Of a DNA stretch of 21,409 nt, positions 15,064-21,409 are shown one piece after another. Numbering within the stretch: the first letter of the stretch is position 1; the number at the start of each line of letters is the position of its first letter. Under the pieces are notes generated by a model that saw only the letters and a program-made list of their open reading frames with translations, made no database searches and was not told the DNA's origin. The position numbers and the translations under genes were made by a program. Origin of the DNA: an uncultured Flavobacteriales bacterium (GTDB taxonomy: Bacteria; Bacteroidota; Bacteroidia; Flavobacteriales; Crocinitomicaceae); contig CAMLIF010000066.1 of assembly GCA_946479985.1 (NCBI GenBank), forward strand, positions 1 through 21,409, in the 5' to 3' direction.

Positions 15064-15398
15064 GTTTTTAAAGTTTAATTTTCAAAAAAATCAGCATGAC
15101 TCTCTAAATAATCCGTTAAAACGATCATTTACGGTCAAGTTTAATGAAAATCATCAGTAAGCTTGAGTCGGCTTTGTTACAAGTGCTATGTTTTGTTAAT
15201 CAACTGATTAACGCTGCATACCACTCATTTACTCAAAAGAACTTTCGATTTACAAAGCGTAAATATATGTTAATTTTCACCACAGAAAAAATGGTTTCCC
15301 TTAACATTGAGTAAACGGTAGTCTTTTTTGCGTGAAGAGAAACTTTGTTGATTGAATGGAGTTGGGTTCGTGCCTCAGAACTCTGTTTTTCAGTTAAA
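15064..15398. other. 335-base intergenic region between the protease gene and the GGGP-synthase gene
   Basis: No convincing protein-coding frame is seen here. Both flanking genes are on the minus strand, so the region holds the 3' end of the GGGP-synthase transcript and the control region of the protease. It contains the palindrome at 15195-15212. A weak minus-strand -7 candidate, TAAACTTG (bases 15143 down to 15136), lies 72 bases before the protease ATG. No classical terminator was found for the GGGP-synthase gene. Confidence 0.6.
15195..15212. promoter_or_regulatory. 18-base perfect palindromic site upstream of the protease gene
   Basis: GTTAATCA, two spacer bases AC, and TGATTAAC form perfect 8-base inverted arms. 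It lies about 130 bases before the protease start codon and about 50 bases upstream of the weak -7 candidate. Its size and symmetry are those of a site for a dimeric helix-turn-helix regulator. There is no T-tract, so it is not a terminator. Confidence 0.5.
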
Positions 15399-16145
15399 TC
15401 AGCACTCTTTTTTTTCGATTGAAGCAACTTTCAGGCTCCCCAGGTCCAATAAAAAATCGATATCGGATTCAATCTTGTTTCCTATTACAATAACGTTGAC
15501 ACCTGCTTTTCTTAATGATTTAATGGTTTCAATTGAGCGAATTCCTCCTCCTACTATGAGTGGCGAAGAAAGTGATTGTGCGATTGATTCGATCATTTCA
15601 ACAGGCACTGTGTTTTTTGCACCGCTCCCTGCGTCCATATAAACAACTTGATGCCCCATTAAAAAACCGGCTTTCGCTGTATTTGTGGCAATTCGAACCT
15701 GATGCTGTGGAATAGGAGTTGTTTGACTTACATAAGCCACACTGCTGGCTGTTCCTCCGTCTATAAGCAAATAGCTTGTAGAAATAACTTCAATGGGCAT
15801 CTGAAAAATTTCTTCGGCACCAGCAACCTGATGCCCAATGAGGTAATCAGGATTTCTTCCCGAAATAAGGTTTAAAAAGAGGAGGGCATCGGCATCTTTA
15901 CTTAACTGATGACTTGCTCCCGGGAAAAGAACTACCGGTATTTTGGTAAGCTTCTTCAATGTTAAAACAACTTCTTCAATTGCTTTTCTGGTAACAGTAC
16001 TGCCGCCAACAAAAAGAAAGTCGATTTTTCCAATTTCAGCCTTTTTCACTAATTCTTCAAGGAGGGAAGTTTCAAACGATTTTTCCGGATCGATAAGAAG
16101 TGCAATTTGTCCGGTGCATTGTGCAAATAAATCAAGAATCTTCAT
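15399..16145 (-). CDS. Geranylgeranylglyceryl phosphate synthase family protein (PcrB/GGGPS)
   Basis: A 248-residue TIM-barrel prenyltransferase of the GGGPS/PcrB family. In archaea the family makes the first ether bond of membrane lipids from glycerol-1-phosphate and geranylgeranyl diphosphate, and Bacteroidetes carry group II members. Landmarks are LLIDPEK (17-22, glycerol-phosphate side), FVGGST (45-50), VVLFPGAS (71-78), SYLLIDGGTASSVAYVS (124-140), YMDAGSGAKNTVP (169-181, with the YxDAGSGA prenyl-phosphate motif) and PLIVGGGIRS (195-204). All are intact, so it is probably active. The ATG at 16145 is preferred over a TTG at 16151. The start overlaps the end of the phosphopantetheinyl transferase gene by 14 bases, so the two genes are co-translated. 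The physiological product in bacteria is not settled. Confidence 0.92.
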   Translation of the reverse strand: MKILDLFAQCTGQIALLIDPEKSFETSLLEELVKKAEIGKIDFLFVGGSTVTRKAIEEVVLTLKKLTKIPVVLFPGASHQLSKDADALLFLNLISGRNPDYLIGHQVAGAEEIFQMPIEVISTSYLLIDGGTASSVAYVSQTTPIPQHQVRIATNTAKAGFLMGHQVVYMDAGSGAKNTVPVEMIESIAQSLSSPLIVGGGIRSIETIKSLRKAGVNVIVIGNKIESDIDFLLDLGSLKVASIEKKEC

Positions 16146-16776
16146 AGTCAAGCATGTAAGTATGATTGCAAGTTAGATAAAATCCGTTTACTTTTTCGAA
16201 ACTCAGACCAACTTTAAGGAATCCGGTTTGGAGCCGGACCATTCCTGTAAAAGCCCCGTTTTCCTTTGAAACAAGGATGTCTTCTTTGAAAATTAATCCG
16301 TTTCTGTCTGATAATTTATATAAAGTTTCTTTGAAGCTCCAAAGAAGAGTCATTTCTTCTTTAGAGTTTATGTCGAAGATTGAGGCTTCATTTTCATTAC
16401 AGAACTTTGGAGCTAAACGCACACTTTTATCGTCTATCCATTCCAGATCCACCGCAATTGGAAAATCCCTGTGCTGAGCAATGGCGGTGTAGTTTCTTGA
16501 GTGGGTAATAGATATATGTAACTTCAGGGAAGGGTCAATTTGTTCCAGGACTGGAGTGCCGTGCTCTAAATATTTAATTTCCTGGTTTCCAAATAAGTTG
16601 TGTTTTAAAAAACGTGACGCTGCAAACTCCAGCTTTTTCGTGGGATGTTTGATAGAGTTGAACCGATTTTTTTCATTAAAAGTGAGTGTTTCCAGGTAGT
16701 TCGACTCTTTTTCAGGATCAATTACCAATAAATAAATAGAAACACCATTTAAATTAATATTTCGGGCTTTTTGCAT
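16132..16776 (-). CDS. 4'-phosphopantetheinyl transferase superfamily protein (Sfp-like)
   Basis: A 214-residue Sfp-type enzyme, expected to transfer phosphopantetheine from CoA to a serine of a carrier protein. The magnesium site is AVDLEWID (108-115, Asp110 and Glu112) and the second motif is WSFKETLYK (146-154, with Glu150 and Lys154). Upstream, FAASRFLKHNLFG (51-63) and HISITHS (87-93) are the usual CoA-side segments. An earlier in-frame ATG at 16812 would add 12 residues. I prefer 16776 because a full-match -7 box (TATTTTTG) lies inside those extra codons and ends 5 bases before 16776, and because homologues begin at about this point. No polyketide or peptide synthase is present nearby, so a role in fatty acid carrier protein or an unlinked pathway is likely. 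The partner is unknown. Confidence 0.88.
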   Translation of the reverse strand: MQKARNINLNGVSIYLLVIDPEKESNYLETLTFNEKNRFNSIKHPTKKLEFAASRFLKHNLFGNQEIKYLEHGTPVLEQIDPSLKLHISITHSRNYTAIAQHRDFPIAVDLEWIDDKSVRLAPKFCNENEASIFDINSKEEMTLLWSFKETLYKLSDRNGLIFKEDILVSKENGAFTGMVRLQTGFLKVGLSFEKVNGFYLTCNHTYMLDYEDS

Positions 16777-16781
16777 TAGCC

Positions 16782-16789
16782 CAAAAATA
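16782..16789 (-). promoter_or_regulatory. -7 promoter box just before the phosphopantetheinyl transferase ATG
   Basis: On the minus strand TATTTTTG is a full match to TAnnTTTG. It is followed by GGCTA and the ATG at 16776. A TTG (bases 16808 down to 16806) lies 16 bases upstream, near the expected -33 distance. This supports the shorter protein start. Confidence 0.5.
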
Positions 16790-16952
16790 GTACAGAACTT
16801 ACTAACAATCATTATTCATCTATAAAATGGGTGAATTTATCTGTGTTTGCAAGGGTTTTATAAGTGCTGTCAAGTAGCCTAAATGTTAAGGAAGTGTGAA
16901 AACATTAAATTGATAAAACTTTTTTAAGAACTATTAACAAATTGATTTTTTC

Positions 16953-16960
16953 TATATTTG
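16953..16960 (+). promoter_or_regulatory. -7 promoter box for the TonB-dependent receptor
   Basis: TATATTTG is a full match to TAnnTTTG, 45 bases before the ATG at 17006. This gives a leader of about 40 bases, unlike the near-leaderless genes of the window. No TTG lies at the standard -33 distance. Confidence 0.45.
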
Positions 16961-17005
16961 AGGGCTTTGTTACACTAAATTTTGATGTATAATTAAACTG
17001 TACTT

Positions 17006-20000
17006 ATGTTGCGTAAACTCAACTTGTTGCTTGCAAGTCTCTTGTTTACAATTGCTTACAGTTATGGTCAAACCGGTCTCGGAACCATAAGAGGTAGTAT
17101 TGTAGATGAGGACACACAAGAGCCCGTGCCCAATTGTGTGATTGCCGTCATGCAAAACGGACAACTAAAAGGAAACTCCACGACAGATTTCGATGGAGAA
17201 TTCCAGATTAACTCGCTAGCACCCGGTAAATACACCGTGGAGATCAGCAACCCAGGTGAAGGGTATCAGAAAAGAGCAATTGCTGATGTGGTGGTTTCTT
17301 CTGATAGAATTACCTTCCTTGACAAGGAAATTTTAGGATTTCCTGAAGAAGGAAAAATTGAAGACGTTGTGATCACTTCGTATCGCGTACCGTTAATTCA
17401 AAAAGATGGTGGTCCTTCGGGAGGTATCGTGAGTCGTGAAGATTTCGCGAAAATGCCTGCCCGTAATGCCGCTGCTGCTGCTGCAACTGTCGGTGGGGTT
17501 AACACAAACGAAGGGAGTGGTGACATTTCCATTCGCGGTTCACGTTCGGATGGTACTTACTTCTACATCGATGGTGTAAAAGTTCGAGGATCTTCTAACT
17601 TGCCGAAATCAGCTATTGAAGAGGTAACTGTAATTACGGGTGGACAACCTGCTAACTATGGGGATGCTACCGGAGGTATTATCTCGGTTACAACAAGAGG
17701 TCCATCTGCAAAGTATTTCGGTTCCTTAGAATTAGTAAGTTCAGGTTTGTACTTTAAAGGTGCAGATCCTGATGGTTACGACGGTAAAGTTATCGGATTG
17801 GATAAATTCGGATACAACCTTGCTGAAGGACTATTATCTGGTCCGCTTTTGATGAAAAAAGATTCTACAGGAAAAAAAACAAAACCAATCTTAGGTTTCT
17901 TACTTTCTGTTAACTACACAAGTGAATTAGATAGCCGCCCGTTGAATGGTGGTTCTTACCGTGTGAAAAAAGAAGTTCGTGATGAATTGTTGAAAAACCC
18001 AATTCGCCCGAGTACTACAGGAACAACAACTTACCACAATTCTTATTACTTAAGAGCTGAGGATTTTGAAAAAACTCCATGGAGAATGAATGCTGCAACA
18101 AGTACGTTTGCTGCTTCTGGTAAGATTGACGTAAATACCGGACCATCTGTCAACCTTACATTTGGTGGATCTTTGAACTTCAATGGTGGAAGTAACTACG
18201 ACTATGCAAATTCATTATTGAATTTCACAAATTTCGGAGTTTACAAGAACCTTGACTACCGTGTGTACGGTCGGTTTACTCAGCGTTTTACAAACAAGGA
18301 AGAAGGAAGCAGTTCTAAAATAAAATCAGCGTTTTACTCCATCATGGTTGACTACTCTAAGTCGAAAAGTGAGTACTACGACAAAAACCACAAATACAAC
18401 TTATTTAACTACGGTTATGTTGGTTCATTCGACAGAACGTTTGTTCCAACTTACGAATTCGTAGATGGTACACGTGTCCACAATGGTTTTGCTGAAACGA
18501 GTGTCACATTCACTCCATCAGAGGTAAACGCTGCATTGGCTGCTATCACCACACAATATTTTGATATCTACGCTGGTGACCCTGCAGGACATTACTCGAC
18601 TTTGTTGGAAGTACAACAAGGTAGAGGTCTTAGAAACGGTGACGTTCCTTCAGACGTTTACGGTATCTGGAGGAATATCGGTACACCAAACAACACGTTT
18701 GGGAAAACTGACAGAGATCAGATTCGTGTAACGGGTTCCGGCTCTGTTAACATTGGTGATCACTCATTGTCTTTAGGATTTGAGTATGAGCAACGTTATG
18801 ACAGAGGCTGGTCAAATGGAAATGCTGGTCCGATCGAATTATGGACAGTTGCTCGTTTGTTGGCTAATAACCACATGCCTGAGTTGGATTTCAGTCAGGC
18901 TACAGTTGTTGACTATGGTTCTTACCAGGAAATCACTTATGATCGTTTGAACTCAGGATACGCCTACACTTCCGGTACCGGAGAATATGGTGGTCAGCAA
19001 AACAATGACAAACAATCTTTCTTTGATTACAACTTACGTACGAAGCTAGGATTGGATCCTGCGGGAACAGATTACCTGATCATTGATAAATATGATCCGA
19101 ACATGTATACTTTGGATATGTTCTCACCTGATGAATTGTTTAATCAGGGTAACAACTTCGTTCAATATTACGGATATGATCATACAGGTAAAAAAGTAAA
19201 AGGAAATACAGATATCCGTTCGTACTTCAATGATTTTGATGAGAATGGAAACTACAAACGTTTTATTGGTTCATTCCAGCCAACTTACATTGCTGGTTAT
19301 GTAATGGATAAGTTTGCGTTTAATGATATCGTATTCAACGTTGGGGTTCGTGTTGATGTATTCGATGCCAACCAACCTGTATTGAAGGATAAGTATCTGG
19401 TTTACACAGCAAACAATGTGTCTGAGGCAATGGCTAAAAAAGCCCTTGACCCAACAACATATAGCTGGGTGAATATTCCTGAATCGATGGGTGATGATTA
19501 CGTTGTTTATGTTGATGATGTAACAAATCCTACTTCAATCAACGGATTTAGAAATGGTGATACTTGGTACAATGCTGATGGTGTTGCAATTGAAGATCCT
19601 AAATTGGTTCGTGGAGCTACAGGTATTGCACCTTGGTTGAAAAATCCTTCTGATGCTGCAAACTCCCGAGTTAACGCAGATGCATTTGAAGATTACAAAA
19701 CTCAAATCAACGTAATGCCACGTGTTGCATTCTCATTCCCGATCTCGGATGAAGCTTCATTCTTTGCTCACTATGATATCTTGACTAAGCGCCCTACTTC
19801 AGGATCACGCTTTAATCCAATCGATTATCAATATATTGAGTCAAGAACGAATACGATTCAAAACCCTGATTTGAAACCAGAGCAAACGATCGATTACGAA
19901 ATTGGTTTCCAACAAGTATTGACTCGTTCATCCTCATTGAAAATCTCTGCATTCTATCGTGAACAAAGAAACAACGTTCAGTTGATGAACGTGTTCGAAG

Positions 20001-20776
20001 CGTACCCGAACACATACCGTACTTACGGTAACCGTGACTTCGGTACAGTTAAAGGTTTGACTGTTTCTTACGATTTACGTAGAACTGGAAACATGCGTAT
20101 GACAGCAGCCTATACTTTACAGTTTGCCGATGGTACTGGTTCTGATGCAACTTCTGCTGCATCATTGTTAACAGGTCTTCAAACAGCAGGTATTCCTAAC
20201 TTAAGAAGTGTGTTCCCTTATTCTTATGACCAGCGTCACGCGTTTGCAATCAATATCGATTACAGATATGGTGAGGGTAAAGATTACAACGGACCGGTAA
20301 TTGGTGGTTTCAATGTGTTTGAAAATACAGGTTTGAATATCCAGACTAATTTCTACTCAGGGTCTCCGTACTCATCTCAAAACATTGTTACTGGTGAAGG
20401 ATTGATTGAACCGAATACTGGTGGTATCACCGGTACTTTGAATGGTTCACGTTTGCCATGGCAATACCGTTTAGACTTGCAGTTAGACCGCACAATTCCA
20501 TTGGAATTTGGTGAAGGCGACAAGAAAAAAGCAACTTTCCTGAATGTTTATATTCGTGCTACCAACCTTTTCAATGCTATGAACGTTCTTAGTGTTTACC
20601 GAGCAACTGGTAACTGGAACGACGATGGTTATTTGGCTGCTGCACTTTATCAGACGTCTATTCAGAACCAATTGGATGAGCAGTCGTTTAGAGATTATTA
20701 CACGATGAAAGTGCAGAATGCATTCAATATTAGTTCACCACGCACCATTCGCTTAGGGGTTAAGTTTGATTTCTAA
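17006..20776 (+). CDS. TonB-dependent outer membrane receptor with carboxypeptidase-regulatory-like domain
   Basis: A 1256-residue outer membrane transporter. The signal peptide is MLRKLNLLLASLLFTIAYSY, with cleavage after GQ. Residues 25-110 form a CarboxypepD_reg-like beta domain (GTIRGSIVDEDTQEPVPNC ... FDGEFQINSLAPGKYTVEI, quoted in parts). A TonB-box-like strand EDVVITSY (119-126) precedes the plug domain (about 138-232: GGIVSREDFAKMPARN, ISIRGSRSDGTYFYIDGV, VITGGQPANYGDATGG). The remainder is a 22-strand barrel with long extracellular loops and a C-terminus RLGVKFDF ending in Phe, as barrel proteins do. The size and N-terminal domain resemble SusC, but no SusD-like gene follows. Instead a secreted protein gene starts 19 bases downstream. 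Codons are biased to a narrow set (GGT, CGT, AAC, TTC), which suggests high expression. Substrate unknown. Confidence 0.93.
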   Translation: MLRKLNLLLASLLFTIAYSYGQTGLGTIRGSIVDEDTQEPVPNCVIAVMQNGQLKGNSTTDFDGEFQINSLAPGKYTVEISNPGEGYQKRAIADVVVSSDRITFLDKEILGFPEEGKIEDVVITSYRVPLIQKDGGPSGGIVSREDFAKMPARNAAAAAATVGGVNTNEGSGDISIRGSRSDGTYFYIDGVKVRGSSNLPKSAIEEVTVITGGQPANYGDATGGIISVTTRGPSAKYFGSLELVSSGLYFKGADPDGYDGKVIGLDKFGYNLAEGLLSGPLLMKKDSTGKKTKPILGFLLSVNYTSELDSRPLNGGSYRVKKEVRDELLKNPIRPSTTGTTTYHNSYYLRAEDFEKTPWRMNAATSTFAASGKIDVNTGPSVNLTFGGSLNFNGGSNYDYANSLLNFTNFGVYKNLDYRVYGRFTQRFTNKEEGSSSKIKSAFYSIMVDYSKSKSEYYDKNHKYNLFNYGYVGSFDRTFVPTYEFVDGTRVHNGFAETSVTFTPSEVNAALAAITTQYFDIYAGDPAGHYSTLLEVQQGRGLRNGDVPSDVYGIWRNIGTPNNTFGKTDRDQIRVTGSGSVNIGDHSLSLGFEYEQRYDRGWSNGNAGPIELWTVARLLANNHMPELDFSQATVVDYGSYQEITYDRLNSGYAYTSGTGEYGGQQNNDKQSFFDYNLRTKLGLDPAGTDYLIIDKYDPNMYTLDMFSPDELFNQGNNFVQYYGYDHTGKKVKGNTDIRSYFNDFDENGNYKRFIGSFQPTYIAGYVMDKFAFNDIVFNVGVRVDVFDANQPVLKDKYLVYTANNVSEAMAKKALDPTTYSWVNIPESMGDDYVVYVDDVTNPTSINGFRNGDTWYNADGVAIEDPKLVRGATGIAPWLKNPSDAANSRVNADAFEDYKTQINVMPRVAFSFPISDEASFFAHYDILTKRPTSGSRFNPIDYQYIESRTNTIQNPDLKPEQTIDYEIGFQQVLTRSSSLKISAFYREQRNNVQLMNVFEAYPNTYRTYGNRDFGTVKGLTVSYDLRRTGNMRMTAAYTLQFADGTGSDATSAASLLTGLQTAGIPNLRSVFPYSYDQRHAFAINIDYRYGEGKDYNGPVIGGFNVFENTGLNIQTNFYSGSPYSSQNIVTGEGLIEPNTGGITGTLNGSRLPWQYRLDLQLDRTIPLEFGEGDKKKATFLNVYIRATNLFNAMNVLSVYRATGNWNDDGYLAAALYQTSIQNQLDEQSFRDYYTMKVQNAFNISSPRTIRLGVKFDF

Positions 20777-20795
20777 GGATTTAATGTGAAAAAGT

Positions 20796-21409
20796 ATGAA
20801 ACGAACATTTAAATATTTATCATTAGTAGCTGGTTTGTTGGCCGCAGGAAGCGCGTCAGCATACAATCACGACTTTGGTAAAAGTAAAAGTGATAAGCCG
20901 AATAAACCGGTGACCACTACAAAAGGGGCCTTATGTGCTCCTGCGAACTATCGTAAAACAATGGACTTTAACGATGTAAGCTGTCAGTTAGAAACTGGGG
21001 GCTTACTATTCCTGGACCGTGCAAACGGTTTGGCAACTTACAAAGTTCCTAAAACTGGTAACGTAACAACTATCTACGCAGGAGCATTGTGGATGGGAGG
21101 TACTGATGTTAACGGACAATTGAAGATTGCTGCTGTTAAGTATCGTGCTGACGGTAATGACTTCTGGCCTGGACCGCTTACGGTTATTGAAGGTACAGGA
21201 GATTACAATCCAAACGTTATTCAGGGAAATCAGTCAACAAGAGATTATGGTGACGCAAATATTGATGCAGATCAGTGTTTGTTGTACGATAACATCTTCA
21301 CTATTTCGAAAGCTGGAGTAATCTCATTTATTACCTGGTTTGAATGTGCTGACGGAGAAACTTGTGCTGTACCAACTAATGAAACAATGGCTCAGATTAA
21401 TGCCTGGCC
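20796..21409 (+). CDS. Secreted protein of unknown function (partial, 3' end outside the window)
   Basis: An open frame of 204 codons from the ATG at 20796 runs without a stop to the end of the window. The N-terminus MKRTFKYLSLVAGLLAAGSA with cleavage after SASA is a clear Sec signal peptide. The mature part contains LCAPANYRKTMDFNDVSCQL, then TGGLLFLDRANGLATYKVPK, IYAGALWMGGTDVNGQLKIA, RADGNDFWPGPL and SFITWFECADGE (quoted in separate pieces). The block around GALWMGGxDxNGQLKxAA followed by GNDFWPGPL recurs in large Bacteroidetes secreted proteins that often end in a T9SS sorting domain; the end is not visible here. Four Cys residues may form disulfides. It starts 19 bases after the TonB receptor stop and is probably cotranscribed with it. 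Confidence 0.8.
   Translation, partial: MKRTFKYLSLVAGLLAAGSASAYNHDFGKSKSDKPNKPVTTTKGALCAPANYRKTMDFNDVSCQLETGGLLFLDRANGLATYKVPKTGNVTTIYAGALWMGGTDVNGQLKIAAVKYRADGNDFWPGPLTVIEGTGDYNPNVIQGNQSTRDYGDANIDADQCLLYDNIFTISKAGVISFITWFECADGETCAVPTNETMAQINAW

Noticed and set aside
15374..15383. CAGAACTCTG followed by TTTTT as a terminator
   Set aside because: The stem has only four base pairs and the T-run is on the plus strand, where no gene ends.
15352..15642. 96-codon plus-strand frame overlapping the GGGP-synthase gene end
   Set aside because: Most of it is antisense to a conserved enzyme; the part in the intergenic region has no recognisable sequence.
16882..16906. AATGTT / AACATT inverted repeat upstream of the TonB receptor
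   Set aside because: Six AT-rich bases with a 13-base gap are expected by chance in this composition.
21127..21321. 64-codon plus-strand frame near the window end
   Set aside because: It is an out-of-frame shadow of the partial secreted protein, whose frame is open from 20796 to the window end and begins with a signal peptide.
1..21409. tRNA, rRNA, CRISPR array, insertion sequence or prophage
   Set aside because: I looked for cloverleaf-type sequence, regularly spaced repeats, transposase or integrase motifs and terminal repeats and saw none.

Overview
The window reads as chromosome of a Bacteroidetes bacterium, most likely a member of the Flavobacteriales. The support is: a type IX secretion (T9SS) style sorting domain on a secreted metalloprotease, a very large TonB-dependent receptor with an N-terminal carboxypeptidase-regulatory-like domain, the DUF4783-nadC pair next to rlmH, a bacterial geranylgeranylglyceryl-phosphate synthase family protein, general lack of Shine-Dalgarno sequences, and several copies of the Bacteroidetes -7 promoter box TAnnTTTG. 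The genus cannot be fixed from this sequence alone; a Crocinitomicaceae/Fluviicola-like organism is my guess.

Region 1 (1-7729, all minus strand) is a tightly packed cell-surface polysaccharide operon. In order of transcription: a GT-C type membrane glycosyltransferase candidate, the housekeeping rRNA methyltransferase gene rlmH, an unrecognised polytopic membrane protein, an ABC-2 polysaccharide exporter (Wzm-like permease and Wzt-like ATPase with a C-terminal extension), a CatB-type O-acetyltransferase, a class I SAM methyltransferase, a family 2 glycosyltransferase, and the first 27 codons of a PseB/FlaA1-like UDP-GlcNAc 4,6-dehydratase. Most junctions overlap or lie within about 20 bases. 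The set fits a glycan built on the cytoplasmic face, decorated by acetyl and possibly methyl groups, and exported by the ABC route.

Region 2 (7736-9128, plus strand) has a DUF4783 protein and nadC (NAD biosynthesis). Together with rlmH this is a recurrent Bacteroidetes neighbourhood, so the polysaccharide genes appear to abut a conserved housekeeping block.

Region 3 (9137-12847) holds a divergent pair with only 41 bases between start codons: a periplasmic arylsulfotransferase-family protein (minus) and a TsdA-like dihaem thiosulfate dehydrogenase lipoprotein (plus). Next, on the minus strand, come a small four-helix membrane protein and, overlapping it by ATGA, a single-domain DEAD-box-like protein that has lost its Walker A lysine and its DEAD residues.

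Region 4 (12854-16776, minus) has a secreted M43 zinc metalloprotease with PKD and T9SS sorting domains and its own intrinsic terminator, a 335-base intergenic region with an 18-base perfect palindrome, then an overlapping pair encoding a 4'-phosphopantetheinyl transferase and a GGGP-synthase family protein.

Region 5 (16953-21409, plus) is a TonB-dependent receptor followed 19 bases later by a secreted protein that runs off the window; no SusD-like gene lies between them.

No tRNA, rRNA, CRISPR array, transposase or prophage gene was seen. The most interesting non-coding signal is a repeated arrangement in which a TAnnTTYG box ends only 4-5 bases before the ATG of four genes (rlmH, nadC, the DEAD-like gene and the phosphopantetheinyl transferase). 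This suggests transcripts with almost no leader. At the DEAD-like gene the same bases also form the T-tract of the preceding gene's terminator.
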